A stretch of DNA of 64,000 bases, taken from the NCBI GenBank assembly GCA_032164245.1, contig JAVMKO010000007.1, positions 248,001 through 312,000 on the forward strand, in the 5' to 3' direction. The DNA is from Sternotherus odoratus (taxonomy: Eukaryota; Chordata; Testudines; Kinosternidae). Shown here in pieces: positions 33,250-44,021 of the stretch. Under the pieces are notes generated by a model. That model made no database searches. It worked only from the letters and a program-made list of their open reading frames with translations, and had not been told where the DNA came from. Each line of letters starts with the position of its first letter. The stretch's first letter is position 1. A program made the position numbers and the translations under genes.

Positions 33250-33975
33250 GGGGCAGGCTGGGAGATGTAGTTCCTGCCCCCCCCCCCCCCGGTGCAGGCT
33301 GGGAGATGTAGTTCCTCCCCCCCCCGCCCAAGCAGGCTGGGAGATGTAGTTCCTGCCCCCCCCCGAGCAGGCTGGGAGATGTAGTCCCCCCCCCCCCCCG
33401 CCCAAGCAGGCTGGGAGATGTAGTTCCCCCCCCCCCGCCCAAGCAGGCTGGGAGATGTAGTTCCTGCCCCCCCCCAGCAGGCTGGGAGATGTAGTTCCTG
33501 GCCCCCCCTCCCCCGGTGCAGGCTGGGAGATGTAGTTCCTGCCCCCCCTCCCCCGGTGCAGGCTGGGAGATGTAGTTCCTGCCCCCCCCTGCAGGCTGGG
33601 AGATGTAGTTCCTCCCCCCCCCCCGGGGCAGGCTGGGAGATGTAGTTCCTGCCCCCCCCCTTGCAGGCTGGGAGATGTAGTTCCTGCCCCCCCCCCCCCC
33701 CGTGCAGGCTGGGAGATGTAGTTCCTCCCCCCCCTTGCAGGCTGGGAGATGTAGTTCTCCCCCCCCCCCCGGTGCAGGCTGGGAGATGTAGTTCCCCCTC
33801 TCCCCCCCCCCCGTGCAGGCTGGGAGATGTAGTTCCCCCCCCCCCCGTGCAGGCTGGGAGATGTAGTTCACCCCCCCCCCCCGTGCAGGCTGGGAGATGT
33901 AGTTCCCCCCCCCCCCCCCGCAGGCTGGGAGATGTAGTTTCCCCCCCCCCCCCCCCAGGCTGGGAGATGTAGTTC
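33250..33975. repeat. 20-copy tandem array of a ZNF143/THAP11-like motif (~30-42 bp unit)
   Basis: 'gcaggctgggagatgtagt' occurs 20 times, separated by 10-20 bp poly-C spacers of variable length. On the minus strand the core reads ACTACATCTCCCAGCCTGC, which resembles the ACTACANNTCCCA promoter element bound by ZNF143/THAP11. The core is nearly invariant while spacers vary freely. The array lies between two CpG-rich segments (32.76-33.25 and 33.98-34.3 kb). Two more single copies are at about 42145 and 42271. Confidence 0.85.
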
Positions 33976-33979
33976 CCGA

Positions 33980-34330
33980 CTCTCCCGCATGCTCAAAAGC
34001 CGCCCCGGGCTCTGCCCGCCCCGCTACGGAGCTGCAGCCTCCAGGGACCGGAGCGACCCGGGGGGCGGGGGGGACCCGGCATCTCGCGGCGCCGGGATCT
34101 GATCCCCCGCGGGCGGGAGTTCGGAGCTGCTGTCATGGGCCAGGCTCTGCCCAGGAGGGGACCAACCCCCCCCCCCCGGCGTCCCTGCGAGGGGGGGGGG
34201 ACACCTGGGGAAAGTGGGGGATGGCTGGGGGGGAGAAGAGCACGTGACCTCCCAGGGACAGGGAGGCAAAGGGGGGGCTGAGATCCCCTCAGATTTACCG
34301 CTGCCCCCACCCCGGGGACCCCCCTCCTCT
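33980..34330. promoter_or_regulatory. CpG island, homologous to the 26.9-27.1 kb promoter
   Basis: 'gccgccccgggctctgcccg', 'gagctgcagcctccaggga' and 'ttcggagctgctgtc' parallel the zinc-finger promoter at 26890-27050. This looks like the promoter of a duplicated gene unit whose finger exon is missing. Confidence 0.5.
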
Positions 34331-35200
34331 CCTGCCCCCTTTCTCCCGAGAGAGCCACAAGCAACACCCAGGGTGACCCCCCTTGTCTCTGTTCCCCTCC
34401 CCCGATCATACCCCATTGTCTCCCCACTTCGCCAATAGGCAGTTCACAGCTCAGGTTTGGGGTGTTTCTCCCCCATTGTCCCCTGCAGGGATTTGTCCTC
34501 GTTCCGGTGCAAATCGTTCCCCTGGGTGATTTCTGAACTGGGCAGAGGGTCAATGGGCAGAGGCTGGGGGAGCCTGAGACCCGGATACCTCTGGGCTTCG
34601 GGGGCCCTCTCTGCTGGCAACAGAGCCTGGGAAGGAGGAGCAATCGCTCCCCTTGGAGACAGCACAGCCCCAGGTTTCCCAGTCCCAGTTACTCCCCCTC
34701 CCCCACGCTGCTCCATACAGCACCACCCCCCCCTGCTAGTCACATTCCCAGACCCCACAGCACGGACCTTCTCACTCCAGCCCCTCTCCTTTCCCCTGGG
34801 AAAGCCACATCACCCAGAGCTCCCTGTTGGCCATGCAAATGTGAGGCGAGAAGAATCCGTCCTGTTCTGTTGTTGTTTGTATCGCTGTATAATCCCCTCC
34901 AATTTCCCCCCTTTTCCCTTGAACTGTTGAATGGTGACATAAAATCTCCCCAGACATTGATGCTTCTCTCTTATATTGGCAAATATTTACTTTGTGCCCC
35001 ATTTTCTCCTCAGTTCTGAAATATTGCTATAAAATTATTGAAAAATCTTCCTACTTTTCTCTCCAGGTGTCTGACTGATTTTTTATTTCTGGAGATTTTC
35101 CTGTCTAATTATCTGAGAACATCGAACCTTCTCAGGTATTGCCGTGTGGAGGAGGGGGAAGGGATGGCACTCAGTGTGGCGGTGGGGGAAGGGATGTGGT
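34331..35200. other. Intergenic, no gene recognised
   Basis: No exon, RNA or repeat ends are recognised in this stretch. Confidence 0.25.
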
Positions 35201-35203
35201 TAA

Positions 35204-35323
35204 GCTGACCAGACAGCAAGTATGAAAAATTGGGACAGAAGGTGGGGGGTAACAGGAGCCTGTATAAGAAAAAGACCCCAAAACCGGAACTTTCCCTATA
35301 CAATTGGGACAGCTGCTCACCCT
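35204..35323. mobile_element. Small TIR MITE (reverse-oriented copy)
   Basis: This is an inverse copy of the element at 8653-8765, running from 'gctgaccagacagcaag' through 'aaaaattgggacagaagg' and 'cctgtataagaaaaag' to 'gggacagctgctcaccct'. Confidence 0.7.
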
Positions 35324-36880
35324 AGCTGTGGTATTGGAGGTGTGTCTGGGATTTTGATTTGTAGGAGTCCATGTCTCTGGTCCCTGTTGCCGTGGTGCAT
35401 TCTCTACCAAAGCAGCACGTCGCACCCACCATCGCTCCGTCTCAACACAGCATTCACTGCCAGATGGGACTGATGATTTTTCAGGGGCCAGCTCGATACG
35501 CCTGGCTGGGGTGAATTTAGTTGGACGGGGCTCTGGGGCTCTAATAGTTTGGGACGATCCTTTTTGCACAGTCAGTTCTTTCCCTTTATTGTTTTATCCC
35601 TGCCTGCGCCCAGTGCCACTCTCTTCTTAACTTGCTTTGGTTATTTCAGTTCCAGTTTTTAAATCGATCTAATAATTGCAAAGCTGAATGAAAGATAAAA
35701 CGAACAGAACCATCTGAATGTTGGCACATAGCTGGTAGAACTATACCGAGTGCAGGTTTGCTGTAATTACCTGGTTACCTAGAGCATTTTCTGATGGGGT
35801 GGGTAAAGCAATGAATGTCAAAGAACCAAAAGTGCTTTTTAGGGTGAAAGGGCTCATCAGGTGTTTGCTCTGTAGGGTGCATGTCACCACCCAGAGCTTG
35901 GCAGACTTTCAGGAGTGGCGCACTGCATTGTATGTACTGATCTCAAAATAAAAGGTTAAGACGGCTGGTTCACAATATCCAATGAAACCTTGCAAACAAT
36001 TATACAAATAGCCCCTAATGCTATGAAATCAATGTGGTATTAATACTGATTCAAAACTAAAAATGAAGAGATACATGCATGAGAAATGAAGTGACACCCA
36101 ATTTCCATTTCTTAATGCCTGAAATTTTGACACTTGCTCACACCATCCTTTTTCAAAAGCGATGCACAGCACAGAGTCAATTTAATGAATAAAAATATGC
36201 CAATTATTGACTGCTTTCTGTTGCATAAGCATCTGATTAAGCACCTAATTAAAACTGTACTGCTCTAAGTGGAAATGCATCAATGTAGCTTAGCTCCAAT
36301 GTGTTCAAATGTGAATGAAAAGTTTTGAAATTAAAGGGCAGGATGGTAAGCAGGGGGGGAAATACACAGCTGTGCCTCTACCCAGTCCCGTGGACTTCTT
36401 GTCCCAACCCCCCATGAGTTCTGGCCTCTTGGTCAACTCAGCTCCCAGTCCCACATCAGCTGTGCCCTCTCCCATCCCATCCCATTTCTACTGCAGTTCT
36501 TCATCCCCCTCATCCAGGCAAGAGGTTGGGGCTGCAGCCCCTAAGGCACCTACGTTAATCACCATCTCACATACTGGGGCTATTTAGATTTCAGGGACTG
36601 ATTTATCAGAGTTATTGACTCTGGGAGGTGGGAGAGAGGAGAGGCTGAGAGGCAGTTTGCTCCCCATTCTCTGTAGGACCACATTCAACCCTGGTAGCCG
36701 CCATGTTATCTCATCCTCCACCTGCCCCCATGTGTTTCTGTTCATGTGTCAGTGTCACCTTCTGATCATAATGCCACTGGTCTCACTGCTACTACATCAC
36801 CATGGGGTTATGGCACTGAGAGTAAAATTCATCACAGGAAGGGTGTAATTATCCTTAAAGAAAGCATTACAGTCTAGGAC
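35324..36880. other. Intergenic; short unassigned minus-strand frame
   Basis: The minus strand from about 35590 to 35330 is open for about 90 residues (RAPEPRPTKFTPARRIELAP and onward) with unbiased composition. It may be part of an old transposon gene, but I do not recognise it. The remainder is AT-rich with no features. Confidence 0.25.
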
Positions 36881-36938
36881 AGGGGTGGGCACTATGACAC
36901 TATGGCCCATTTGTACCGTTTGGGCCCCGGTGGGATTA
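36880..36938. mobile_element. hAT left-end fragment at the gypsy truncation point
   Basis: 'acaggggtgggcactatgac' followed by 'tggcccatttg' resembles a hAT terminus. It stops at the 5' truncation of the gypsy element. Confidence 0.4.
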
Positions 36939-36942
36939 GAGA

Positions 36943-39483
36943 TGTGAGAGGGCATTTCAAGAAATCATTGCTTGCCTAACGCATGCTCCAGTCTTGGTCT
37001 TTGCTGACCCCAGCAAACCGTTTATCCTGCATACTGATGCCAGTTTGGAGGGTCTGGGAGCAGTACTGTACCAGGAAGTGGAAGGTAAACGTAAACCTGT
37101 AGCCTTTGCCAGCCGAGGACTGTCTGACAGTGAAACTCGCTATCCCATCCACAAGCTGGAGTTCTTGGCCTTGAAATGGGCCATCACCGAGAAATTTCGA
37201 GACTATCTGTATGGTGCTCAGTTCCAGGTGTGGACAGACAACAACCCATTGACTTATGTGTTGACAAGTGCTAAGCTAGATGCTACAGGGCAGAGATGGG
37301 TGGCCGCCTTGGCTAGCTATGAGTTCAGCATTCAATACCGCTCAGGGAGAAGCAATGTAGATGCAGACGCATTGTCCAGGCGTCCGCAGGCACCAGAAGT
37401 TGCTGTGATACCCACGGATGGAGTGAGAGCTATTTGCAGTGTGAGTCGCCGAGGGCCAGAGACCCATGAGAGCTGTCATGGATGTGTTGCAGAAGCGTTG
37501 GGCCTGCCCCCGGAATGCGTGCCCTCCGCTGCAGTGAACTATACTGCATTGAACCAAACTCCCTTGCCCATGCTCAATGTGGCTGACTGGCAAGAAGCCC
37601 AGCTGCAAGATACTGACATTCGTGATACACTACTTGCCAAAAGGGAGGGGCGAAGCCCGGCTGCAGTGGTCACACCTACCCTGGAGTGTAAACTACTGTT
37701 GAGAGAGTGGACCAAACTAAAACTGATTCAAGGAGTACTACACCGAGTGACTATGGACCCTTTACAGAAACAGCGAGCACAGCTAGTGTTGCCAAAAGAG
37801 TACCGAGCCCTGACCATGAGGGCACTGCATGATGACTTTGGACATTTAGGGATGGAGAGGACCCTGGAACTTATTCGTAGCAGGTTCTATTGGCCCCGGA
37901 TGGCTGAAGATGTTCGCAGGAAATGTGAGACATGCGCTCGATGTGTCCAAAGGAAAACTCTGCCCACAAGGGCTGCATATCTCAAGAACATCACCAGCAG
38001 CAAACCATTAGAACTGGTATGCATTGATTTCTTGTCTCTCGAAGTAGACAGGAAGAATGTCGGAAACATCCTAGTAGTGACTGACCATTTTACACGGTAT
38101 GCACAGGCATATCCCACCCGAGATCAGAGAGCCACCACTGTCGCTCGAGTACTGTGGGAGAAATATTTCTCAGTCTATGGATTCCCGGCCCGGATACACT
38201 CAGATCAGGGGCGAGACTTTGAGAGTCACCTTCTGAAGGAGGTACTGAAAATAGCGGGAATTAAAAAGTCTAGGACAACACCTTACCATCCGCAGGGTGA
38301 TCCCCAGCCAGAGAGGTTCAACCGAACCCTGTTAGATATGCTGGGGACTTTGCGACCAGAGCAGAAGGCAAACTGGAGCCAGCATGTGGCATTTCTGGTG
38401 CATGCCTACAACGCCACCAGGAATGATGCTACGGGAGTCACCCCATATCTCTTGATGTTTGGGCGAGAACCCAGATTACCCATAGACCTGTGCTTTGGTG
38501 TATCAGAGGATGGAGATAGCTATGAAACCCATCAGCAATATGTAGCCCGGCTAAGAGAAAAGCTGCAGGATGCTTATCGCCTAGCTACATCTGCCGCTAG
38601 GAAGAATGCAGACCGCAACAAACATCGATATGATGCGAGGGTACGTTTACAGGAGCTCCAGTCAGGGGACAGAGTCCTGCTGCGAAATCTGGGTATTGCT
38701 GGCAAACACAAGATAGCTGACAGATGGAAGGCAATACCCTACCTAGTGATGGAAAAACTGGGAGATCTGCCGGTCTACAAGATCAAACCTGAAGAGGGTC
38801 CAGGGCAAATAAAGACAGTGCATAGAAACCTATTGCTCCCTGTGGGGGAATTGGTAGGCACCCCTTATGAGATGGGCCAGGACAGAGCAGCCGGGCAGAA
38901 TAGAAGTGCTAGGCCAAAGCCGCCCTCCAACGGGGCCCGCGGGCATTCTGAAGATAACCTACCCCTAGCCAGCATGTCGGAGAGTGAGGCCGAGGAGGAA
39001 GACACGACCAGGGCGTATCCCAGAATGGAAACAAGACTTCAGTCTCCATCAGCTGACCTGATAGAGAGCTCCCCCTCCTCAGCCCTAAACCCTGTGGCGG
39101 AGGTATTTCGGCCAGTTACAGGCACCCCTGAGCCGCTGGTGGGACCCCCCTGTGATGACGCACACAGTTTACTGGACAATGGAGACATCGAGGGGGAGGG
39201 GGCCCTAGGCACAATAGACTTTCCACTACCGGAACCAGAGATGCAGAGGCCTGGGCCAGTAGCCGAGGGATCCTCAAAGGAAACCTCCCCATCCGTCACT
39301 CAAGAAGATGTTCCCCCCACTCCTGCAACAGAGACTCTCAATAGAAGGGACAGGGTAATAAGACCCGTACAACGGCTAACCTATGATGCACCCGGGGTGG
39401 TTAGTGAGGAGCCCATACACTTAGCACAAAGGCTTGTGGAAGCTAAAGTGGGCTTTCTGAGGCCCTTTGGAGGAAACCAATGA
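36943..39483 (+). CDS. Ty3/gypsy polyprotein, RNase H-integrase part (5'-truncated)
   Basis: The frame is open for about 847 codons and starts inside the end of reverse transcriptase (AFQEIIACLTHAPVLVFAD). No ATG start applies because upstream gag, protease and most RT are missing. Counting from 36994, RNase H has D15, E56, D82 and D125 (NVDADALSR). The integrase zinc finger uses H279/H284 and Cys at 311-317. The catalytic DDE triad is D345, D404 and E440 with 35 residues between the last two. A GPY/F-like segment (ADRWKAIPYLV) follows near 570-600. The C-terminal ~170 residues are polar and acidic with no clear chromodomain. An intact frame of this length suggests recent activity. The 3' LTR follows at 39541 after a purine tract (ggctggggggagga). 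The element therefore lost its 5' half by truncation or deletion near 36940. Confidence 0.9.
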   Translation, partial: CERAFQEIIACLTHAPVLVFADPSKPFILHTDASLEGLGAVLYQEVEGKRKPVAFASRGLSDSETRYPIHKLEFLALKWAITEKFRDYLYGAQFQVWTDNNPLTYVLTSAKLDATGQRWVAALASYEFSIQYRSGRSNVDADALSRRPQAPEVAVIPTDGVRAICSVSRRGPETHESCHGCVAEALGLPPECVPSAAVNYTALNQTPLPMLNVADWQEAQLQDTDIRDTLLAKREGRSPAAVVTPTLECKLLLREWTKLKLIQGVLHRVTMDPLQKQRAQLVLPKEYRALTMRALHDDFGHLGMERTLELIRSRFYWPRMAEDVRRKCETCARCVQRKTLPTRAAYLKNITSSKPLELVCIDFLSLEVDRKNVGNILVVTDHFTRYAQAYPTRDQRATTVARVLWEKYFSVYGFPARIHSDQGRDFESHLLKEVLKIAGIKKSRTTPYHPQGDPQPERFNRTLLDMLGTLRPEQKANWSQHVAFLVHAYNATRNDATGVTPYLLMFGREPRLPIDLCFGVSEDGDSYETHQQYVARLREKLQDAYRLATSAARKNADRNKHRYDARVRLQELQSGDRVLLRNLGIAGKHKIADRWKAIPYLVMEKLGDLPVYKIKPEEGPGQIKTVHRNLLLPVGELVGTPYEMGQDRAAGQNRSARPKPPSNGARGHSEDNLPLASMSESEAEEEDTTRAYPRMETRLQSPSADLIESSPSSALNPVAEVFRPVTGTPEPLVGPPCDDAHSLLDNGDIEGEGALGTIDFPLPEPEMQRPGPVAEGSSKETSPSVTQEDVPPTPATETLNRRDRVIRPVQRLTYDAPGVVSEEPIHLAQRLVEAKVGFLRPFGGNQ

Positions 39484-39540
39484 GTCGGTATGATAGGGAG
39501 TGGGGTTTGTCGGGACGACAAATTTTGGCTGGGGGGAGGA

Positions 39541-40901
39541 TGTAAGCAGTGTCAGGGAATTGCAGGAATTGCAATGACTTTGCAGTGTCAGTATGGGTGA
39601 CATCCAGTGGTGAGTTGCAGAAATTGCAGTAGCTTTTGGAAAATAACACCTGATTTGCTTAGACACACCCACCGCACCTGGCCTGTACTCTAACAGCCAA
39701 AATGATCACTTTGGCTACTGTGGGACCCCCAGTTTCTGTAGTATTGGGGCAAGAATGATAGAGTGCTGATTAACATGTTTATGTGAATGAGGGGTTGGGA
39801 CATTGATTTGGCCTTTGGCATGCTGGAGGGACTCGCCTTCAGCTAGGTAGCACTCGGTAAACAAGGGACAGGGGTTCCAAAACTCTCTGAATTGAGAGAG
39901 GCTGTAGACAGGCTCAAGACCTTGTGGTCAGGGCCTTGTCTGAGGGCCGCACAGGCCTATTGCACCTGGCCTCTCTCCCCTGTGGAATGTCAGAGCTGAC
40001 TTTTGCTTCCTTTAGGAGTCTAACTTCAGCCCACGGAGCTGAAGTTGTTTTGGGTCTGGTGGTGCCTCTGCACTAAGGCCCCCTGCTATGAGCTGAAATC
40101 ACTCAAGAGCTGGAAATCACTGAGCTTTATCTTAAGTGGGGGGCCCTAAGCAGAGCGGTTCCTGTGCCAGCTGACCCGTTCCTGAGACAGCTGGCCGAGC
40201 AGTCCCGGTGCCGGCTGACCCGTTCCTGAGACAGCTGGCTGAGCAGTTCCTGAGCAGTTCCTGAGACAGCGAGCAGAGTCGAGCCGCGGGCAGAGCAGTT
40301 CCTGTGTCGGCTAGCAGGGCGGCTAGCGGAGCCACCAGCACCCCACGGAGAGACTGGGCCGTCGGCCTCGGACCTCATGAAGGTACCCTCCACTCTGCTC
40401 TCCACTTCCACCCAGCCTGGGAGGTAAGACTCGGCAGAGTGACTTTCCACCTGGGACTCCAGAGACTTTGGGGCTGTTGAACTTTTGGGACTTTGGGTGA
40501 CTTTTGGGGTTGCTGGACTCCAGGGACTTTGGGCTATTGGACTTGTGGGACTTTGGGTGACGTTTGGGTTGCTGGACTCCTGAACCCACAGGAGAGGACA
40601 CAGCCCAAACTTGCTGGGGAGGGGCAATTTGCTCACGGGTTGGTGTATGAACCCTAGGTGTGGTGTTTTTCCCAGTTTAGTGATGTCATTTACCTCATGT
40701 TAATAAAGATCTTCTGTTACACCGATCTGTGCTTGCAAGAGGGGAAGTATTGCCTCATTGAGGCGCCCAGGGGTGTGTTAGGATTTTCCCAGGTCACTGG
40801 GTGGGGGCTCGAGCCAGTTTGCATTGTATTGTTGAGAGGGAACCCCTATTTACTGAACCCGGCCCTTGTTGCTCCCAATTCTGAAGGGCAGAAGGGTTAC
40901 A
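39541..40901 (+). mobile_element. 3' LTR of the Ty3/gypsy element
   Basis: It begins TGTAAGCAG right after a polypurine tract and ends GGGTTACA, giving the short inverted termini TGTAA/TTACA. AATAAA lies at 40702-40707. U3 contains tandem repeats: 'gttcctgagacagctggc' units at 40155-40300 and 'gggactttgggtgac' units at 40480-40575. It is 1361 bp long. Its right edge lies 27 bp upstream of the tRNA-Met sequence. No 5' LTR is present. Confidence 0.85.
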
Positions 40902-40928
40902 TATGCACTGAGCCTAAAAGTTTTTCAA

Positions 40929-41001
40929 GCTTTCTTAGTGTGGTAGGCAGCATGTCAGTCTCATACTGTAAAGGTCCTGAGTTCAAACCGCAGAGAAGGG
41001 G
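40929..41001 (+). tRNA. tRNA-Met(CAT)-like, degenerate
   Basis: The 73-nt sequence matches elongator tRNA-Met in order. The acceptor GCTTTCT pairs with AGAAGGG except at the first pair. 'tcagtctcatactg' contains anticodon CAT and 'gtcctgagttcaaaccgcag' forms the T arm. The anticodon stem is poorly paired (three mismatches), so it is likely a pseudogene. A TTTT follows at about 41007. Confidence 0.55.
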
Positions 41002-41009
41002 AAGGGTTT

Positions 41010-42500
41010 TGCTTCCCTGGAAAAGAGACTAGAGCAGAATGGTTTTTAAACACCATCCCATCCAGCTAACACACAAACACACCCACACCCACAGAGAGAT
41101 GTTTCTGAGGCATTAACTTTTCCTTCTCCTTTATGACTCTTCAATGCAACTGGAAATACCCATCCCTAGAGGCCCCTTCCCACAGAGCGCCCAACCCCAG
41201 AGCAATGAGGAAGCTGGGGGCTGCCAGGTCGTTGTGGGCAAGTCATGAAAGGGATGCACTGAAAATCCACTAGAGCCATTGCCCCCCTTGCTCACCGCCG
41301 AGCAGCTTTCACTCTTGGTGACTGTGATCCTGAGACTCCCCTGCCTCAGCGTCCTCGACCCCCACTGGAGGCCGGTTCCTTAGACCCCTCTTCATATTTT
41401 AGCCCCCAGCCGGTGCATCCCTGTCCAGCCACTCACCTACCACCCCAGGTGAACTAGCAGGTGAGCTGCATCCCAAGGCAGACACTTATACCTGCTCCCC
41501 TCAGAGCTGCAGCTGCTGGCAGCTAATCCCCACCTAAGGCTGGGGGAAGGAGCTGGGATCACTTGTTATTTCTCCCCCACATGGAGACTCACTGGGTTTG
41601 GACACATTTCTCTCCACACCTGATTTCAGTTCAGAGCCCCTCCCCCCATTTCTGCTTTATGCCTCATTCCTGGACAGATGTGAACACACAGAAACTTTGG
41701 GCGACACGTCCCTGAAGAGTTTTTAATGTAATAATTGCTGCCTCTGACCCCCCTGAAGAACAGCTGATTTTATACCCAGGCACTTCATCCTCCTCCAGAA
41801 CCATGTCATTGAAATCCCCTGGAGGATGACTTGAAACTCCTGACACTCCCCACTCCTCCTCCTTCAGGCTGTGACCACGTGGCTGGTGTGATCCATTTCC
41901 TCCCAGTTCTCCCACCTCAGGGGTTTGCCTCCCCTTCCTGGGCCCCCCAGGCCCTGTTTCCAGCAGAGAGTGCCCCTCCCCCAGCCCAGCGGTGTCCCTG
42001 TCTCGGGCTCTCAGATAAAACTCTTCTCCGCCTCCAGGAGAGGCTCCAACAGCCCCGCACAAGTTAAAGCATCCAGGGCACTTTGCAGCCCTGCTCACTA
42101 GGCATCCCCCCCCTCTAACCTCACATCCTCTCCCGGGACAGTCAGGAACTACATGTCCCAGCCTGCCCCACTGGGTGCCTCCATCCTCTCTAGCCCAGGT
42201 GAGGGATGTCTCCCAGGCCAGGGTGACCCTCCCCTATCTCATCCTCTCCCAGCTGCACCTCTCAGGAACTACATCTCCTAGGCTGCCTCGCTGCAAAACA
42301 AAGTTTGGCCAGGCAGGGTGTCTGTGTCTGGCTGGATCTCACCAGGAGAAAAGCGGGGGAGGGGCTGGTTTTCCTGACTCATTAGACTAAGGAGACCCCG
42401 GAGATGAATGCAGCCACAACATTTCAGTTCAGCTTTGGAGATGTGACACATGGACAATCACCTGCCTAGAAAGTGTCTAAATCCCATGGGCACAACTCTC
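41010..42500. other. Intergenic with two ZNF143-like sites
   Basis: 'caggaactacatgtcccagc' (about 42145) and 'caggaactacatctcctagg' (about 42271) are single copies of the motif amplified at 33.25-33.98 kb. No coding exon is recognised. Confidence 0.4.
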
Positions 42501-42508
42501 CAGTGCAC

Positions 42509-42670
42509 AGCTTGTGAGCTCAGCCAACTACGGAGAGCAGCACTGTGAATGAGTCATGGAGGCATCTATCTTTGTAGCAGAGTGGCATGTATACCACTTG
42601 TTAGCTCCGCCAAGTACGGAGAACTGCACTATGAATGAGTCATGCTGACATTTTTTCCATAGTAGAGTGG
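42509..42670 (+). repeat. Direct repeat of the tRNA-iMet 5' flank
   Basis: Two units carry 'gccaactacggagagcag'/'gccaagtacggagaactg', then 'gaatgagtcatg', then the first bases of tRNA-iMet (AGCAGAGTGG at 42576, AGTAGAGTGG at 42661). The first unit is a truncated tRNA start; the second continues into the full tRNA. Confidence 0.75.
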
Positions 42671-42732
42671 TGCAGCGGAAGTGTGCTGGGCCCATAACCT
42701 AGAGGTCGATGGATCGAAACCATCCTCTGCTA
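42661..42732 (+). tRNA. Initiator tRNA-Met(CAT)
   Basis: A 72-nt gene with fully paired acceptor AGTAGAG/CTCTGCT (one T-G wobble). The anticodon loop is CCCATAA with the initiator-type GGG preceding it. The T arm is GATGG-ATCGAAA-CCATC with the initiator-specific A54/A60-type loop. Differences from the usual vertebrate sequence are mainly C-to-T changes at former CpG sites (GTG for GCG in the D arm, T in the anticodon stem). A TTTT lies 9 bp downstream. It may be functional or lightly decayed. Confidence 0.75.
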
Positions 42733-43067
42733 GTTTGCATTTTATTATTTACAACTCTGGAAATAATTCAGCCGGCCTTTATTTGTTCCACATAGAAGAG
42801 AGGAACAAATTCTCTCCCTGTTTACACTTTCACAGAGACTAAGGGATGTGATGTTTCCCTGTCTGGGACTTGGTTTAATTTCAGTCACATTGTATGAGTT
42901 TATCAATGAAATGAGAGAATTCATGTCCCAATTCCCAGGAGGTCATTGAACACCCAGTGCAGGAAGAAGGGGGTGGGACAATAGAGTGAACTGTTGGAGT
43001 CATCATCTTACTACGTTTGGTTTATTTTATAAAATGTTTTCCTTTACTTCCCTCTCCCTTTAGACTC

Positions 43068-43160
43068 AGAGCCTTTACGATCAGAAGGGACCAGGTGATC
43101 GTCTAGTCCCACCTCCTGCACCTTGCAGGCCAAAATAACCCACTGAACCACTCCTGTAAC
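43068..43160 (+). mobile_element. CR1/SINE tail fragment
   Basis: 'gatcagaagggaccaggtga' with 'tcgtctagtcccacctcctg' and 'caggccaaaataaccca' is the reverse-oriented tail shared by turtle CR1/SINE elements. Confidence 0.5.
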
Positions 43161-43210
43161 AGACCCCCCCCTCCCGTAACAGACCCCCCCCCCCCTCCTG
43201 TAACAGACCC

Positions 43211-44021
43211 TGTCACGGAGCACCCGGGTGATGGTCTGGAACCGCTCCCTAGGAAGCCAGACCGGACTCCGGGTGAAGGGCCCCTTCTCCATACACAGCC
43301 TGTTTCCCAGGCCAGGAGCTTCAGGGGTCCCCACTTCCACCTTCCTGGGTCTGACCTCGGAGCATTCAGCACCTTCTGCTCCTCTGTGTGCTTCCCCCAG
43401 CAAGCCCGCCTGGGCGGGGTCCTGGGGGAGCCCTTGGGTTCTGCACCCCAAATCCACAGTCAAACGTGACTCTCAGCCAGCCAGCAGAATAGACGGTTTA
43501 TTTGAGATGTCAGGAACACCATCCAACTCACAGCTTCTCAGTCTCAACAGGGCCCATCCAGTCAGGCAGGTCCTTCTGGGGTGCTAGGAGAATGAGGCCC
43601 AGATTCTGGGCTCCTGCTTCTTCCCCAGGTTTATTCGATGACTTCCATCTGGTCTAACACAGACCATGCAGCGAGCGAGTGTGAGCCCTCAGCTGGATCC
43701 ATCTTGGGGCTAGAGAGCGAGTTCGCTGCTCTCCCCCTTCCCAGCTAGACCCAGACTGACAGCCCCAAACCCCCTCTAGCCACTCCCTGCTCTCCTTTGT
43801 CCCTTGTCTGGTTTCCCGGGCTTCAGGTATCACCTGACCTCCCTCCAACAGGTTCAGCTGACCTCCCTCCCCCACTTGGGGTCAGGTTACAGCTTCACCC
43901 ATTAACACCTGCAGTGGCTTTGCTTTGCATCAGCTACACATTCCTTTCCCTCCACATAGACGCTCAAGAAATGCATAGGGGAAACTGAGGCACACACACA
44001 CAGTACTCCCACTTCGTCACA
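43211..44021 (-). mobile_element. LTR-like element (TGTGACGAAG...CCGTGACA)
   Basis: On the minus strand it starts TGTGACGAAGTGGGAG, continues with 'tgcctcagtttcccctatgc', and ends CCGTGACA. AATAAA-type signals occur on the minus strand (plus 'tttatt' at about 43497 and 43630). The termini are TG..CA with similar inverted ends. No target duplication was confirmed. It could be a solo LTR or a TIR element. Confidence 0.45.

Noticed and set aside
33122..33871. 249-residue frame of repeating 'LHLPAC' type
   Set aside because: It is the translation of the ZNF143-like motif array; poly-C length changes would break it at once.
40127..40636. 169-residue minus-strand frame
   Set aside because: It lies wholly inside the gypsy LTR and reflects its internal tandem repeats.
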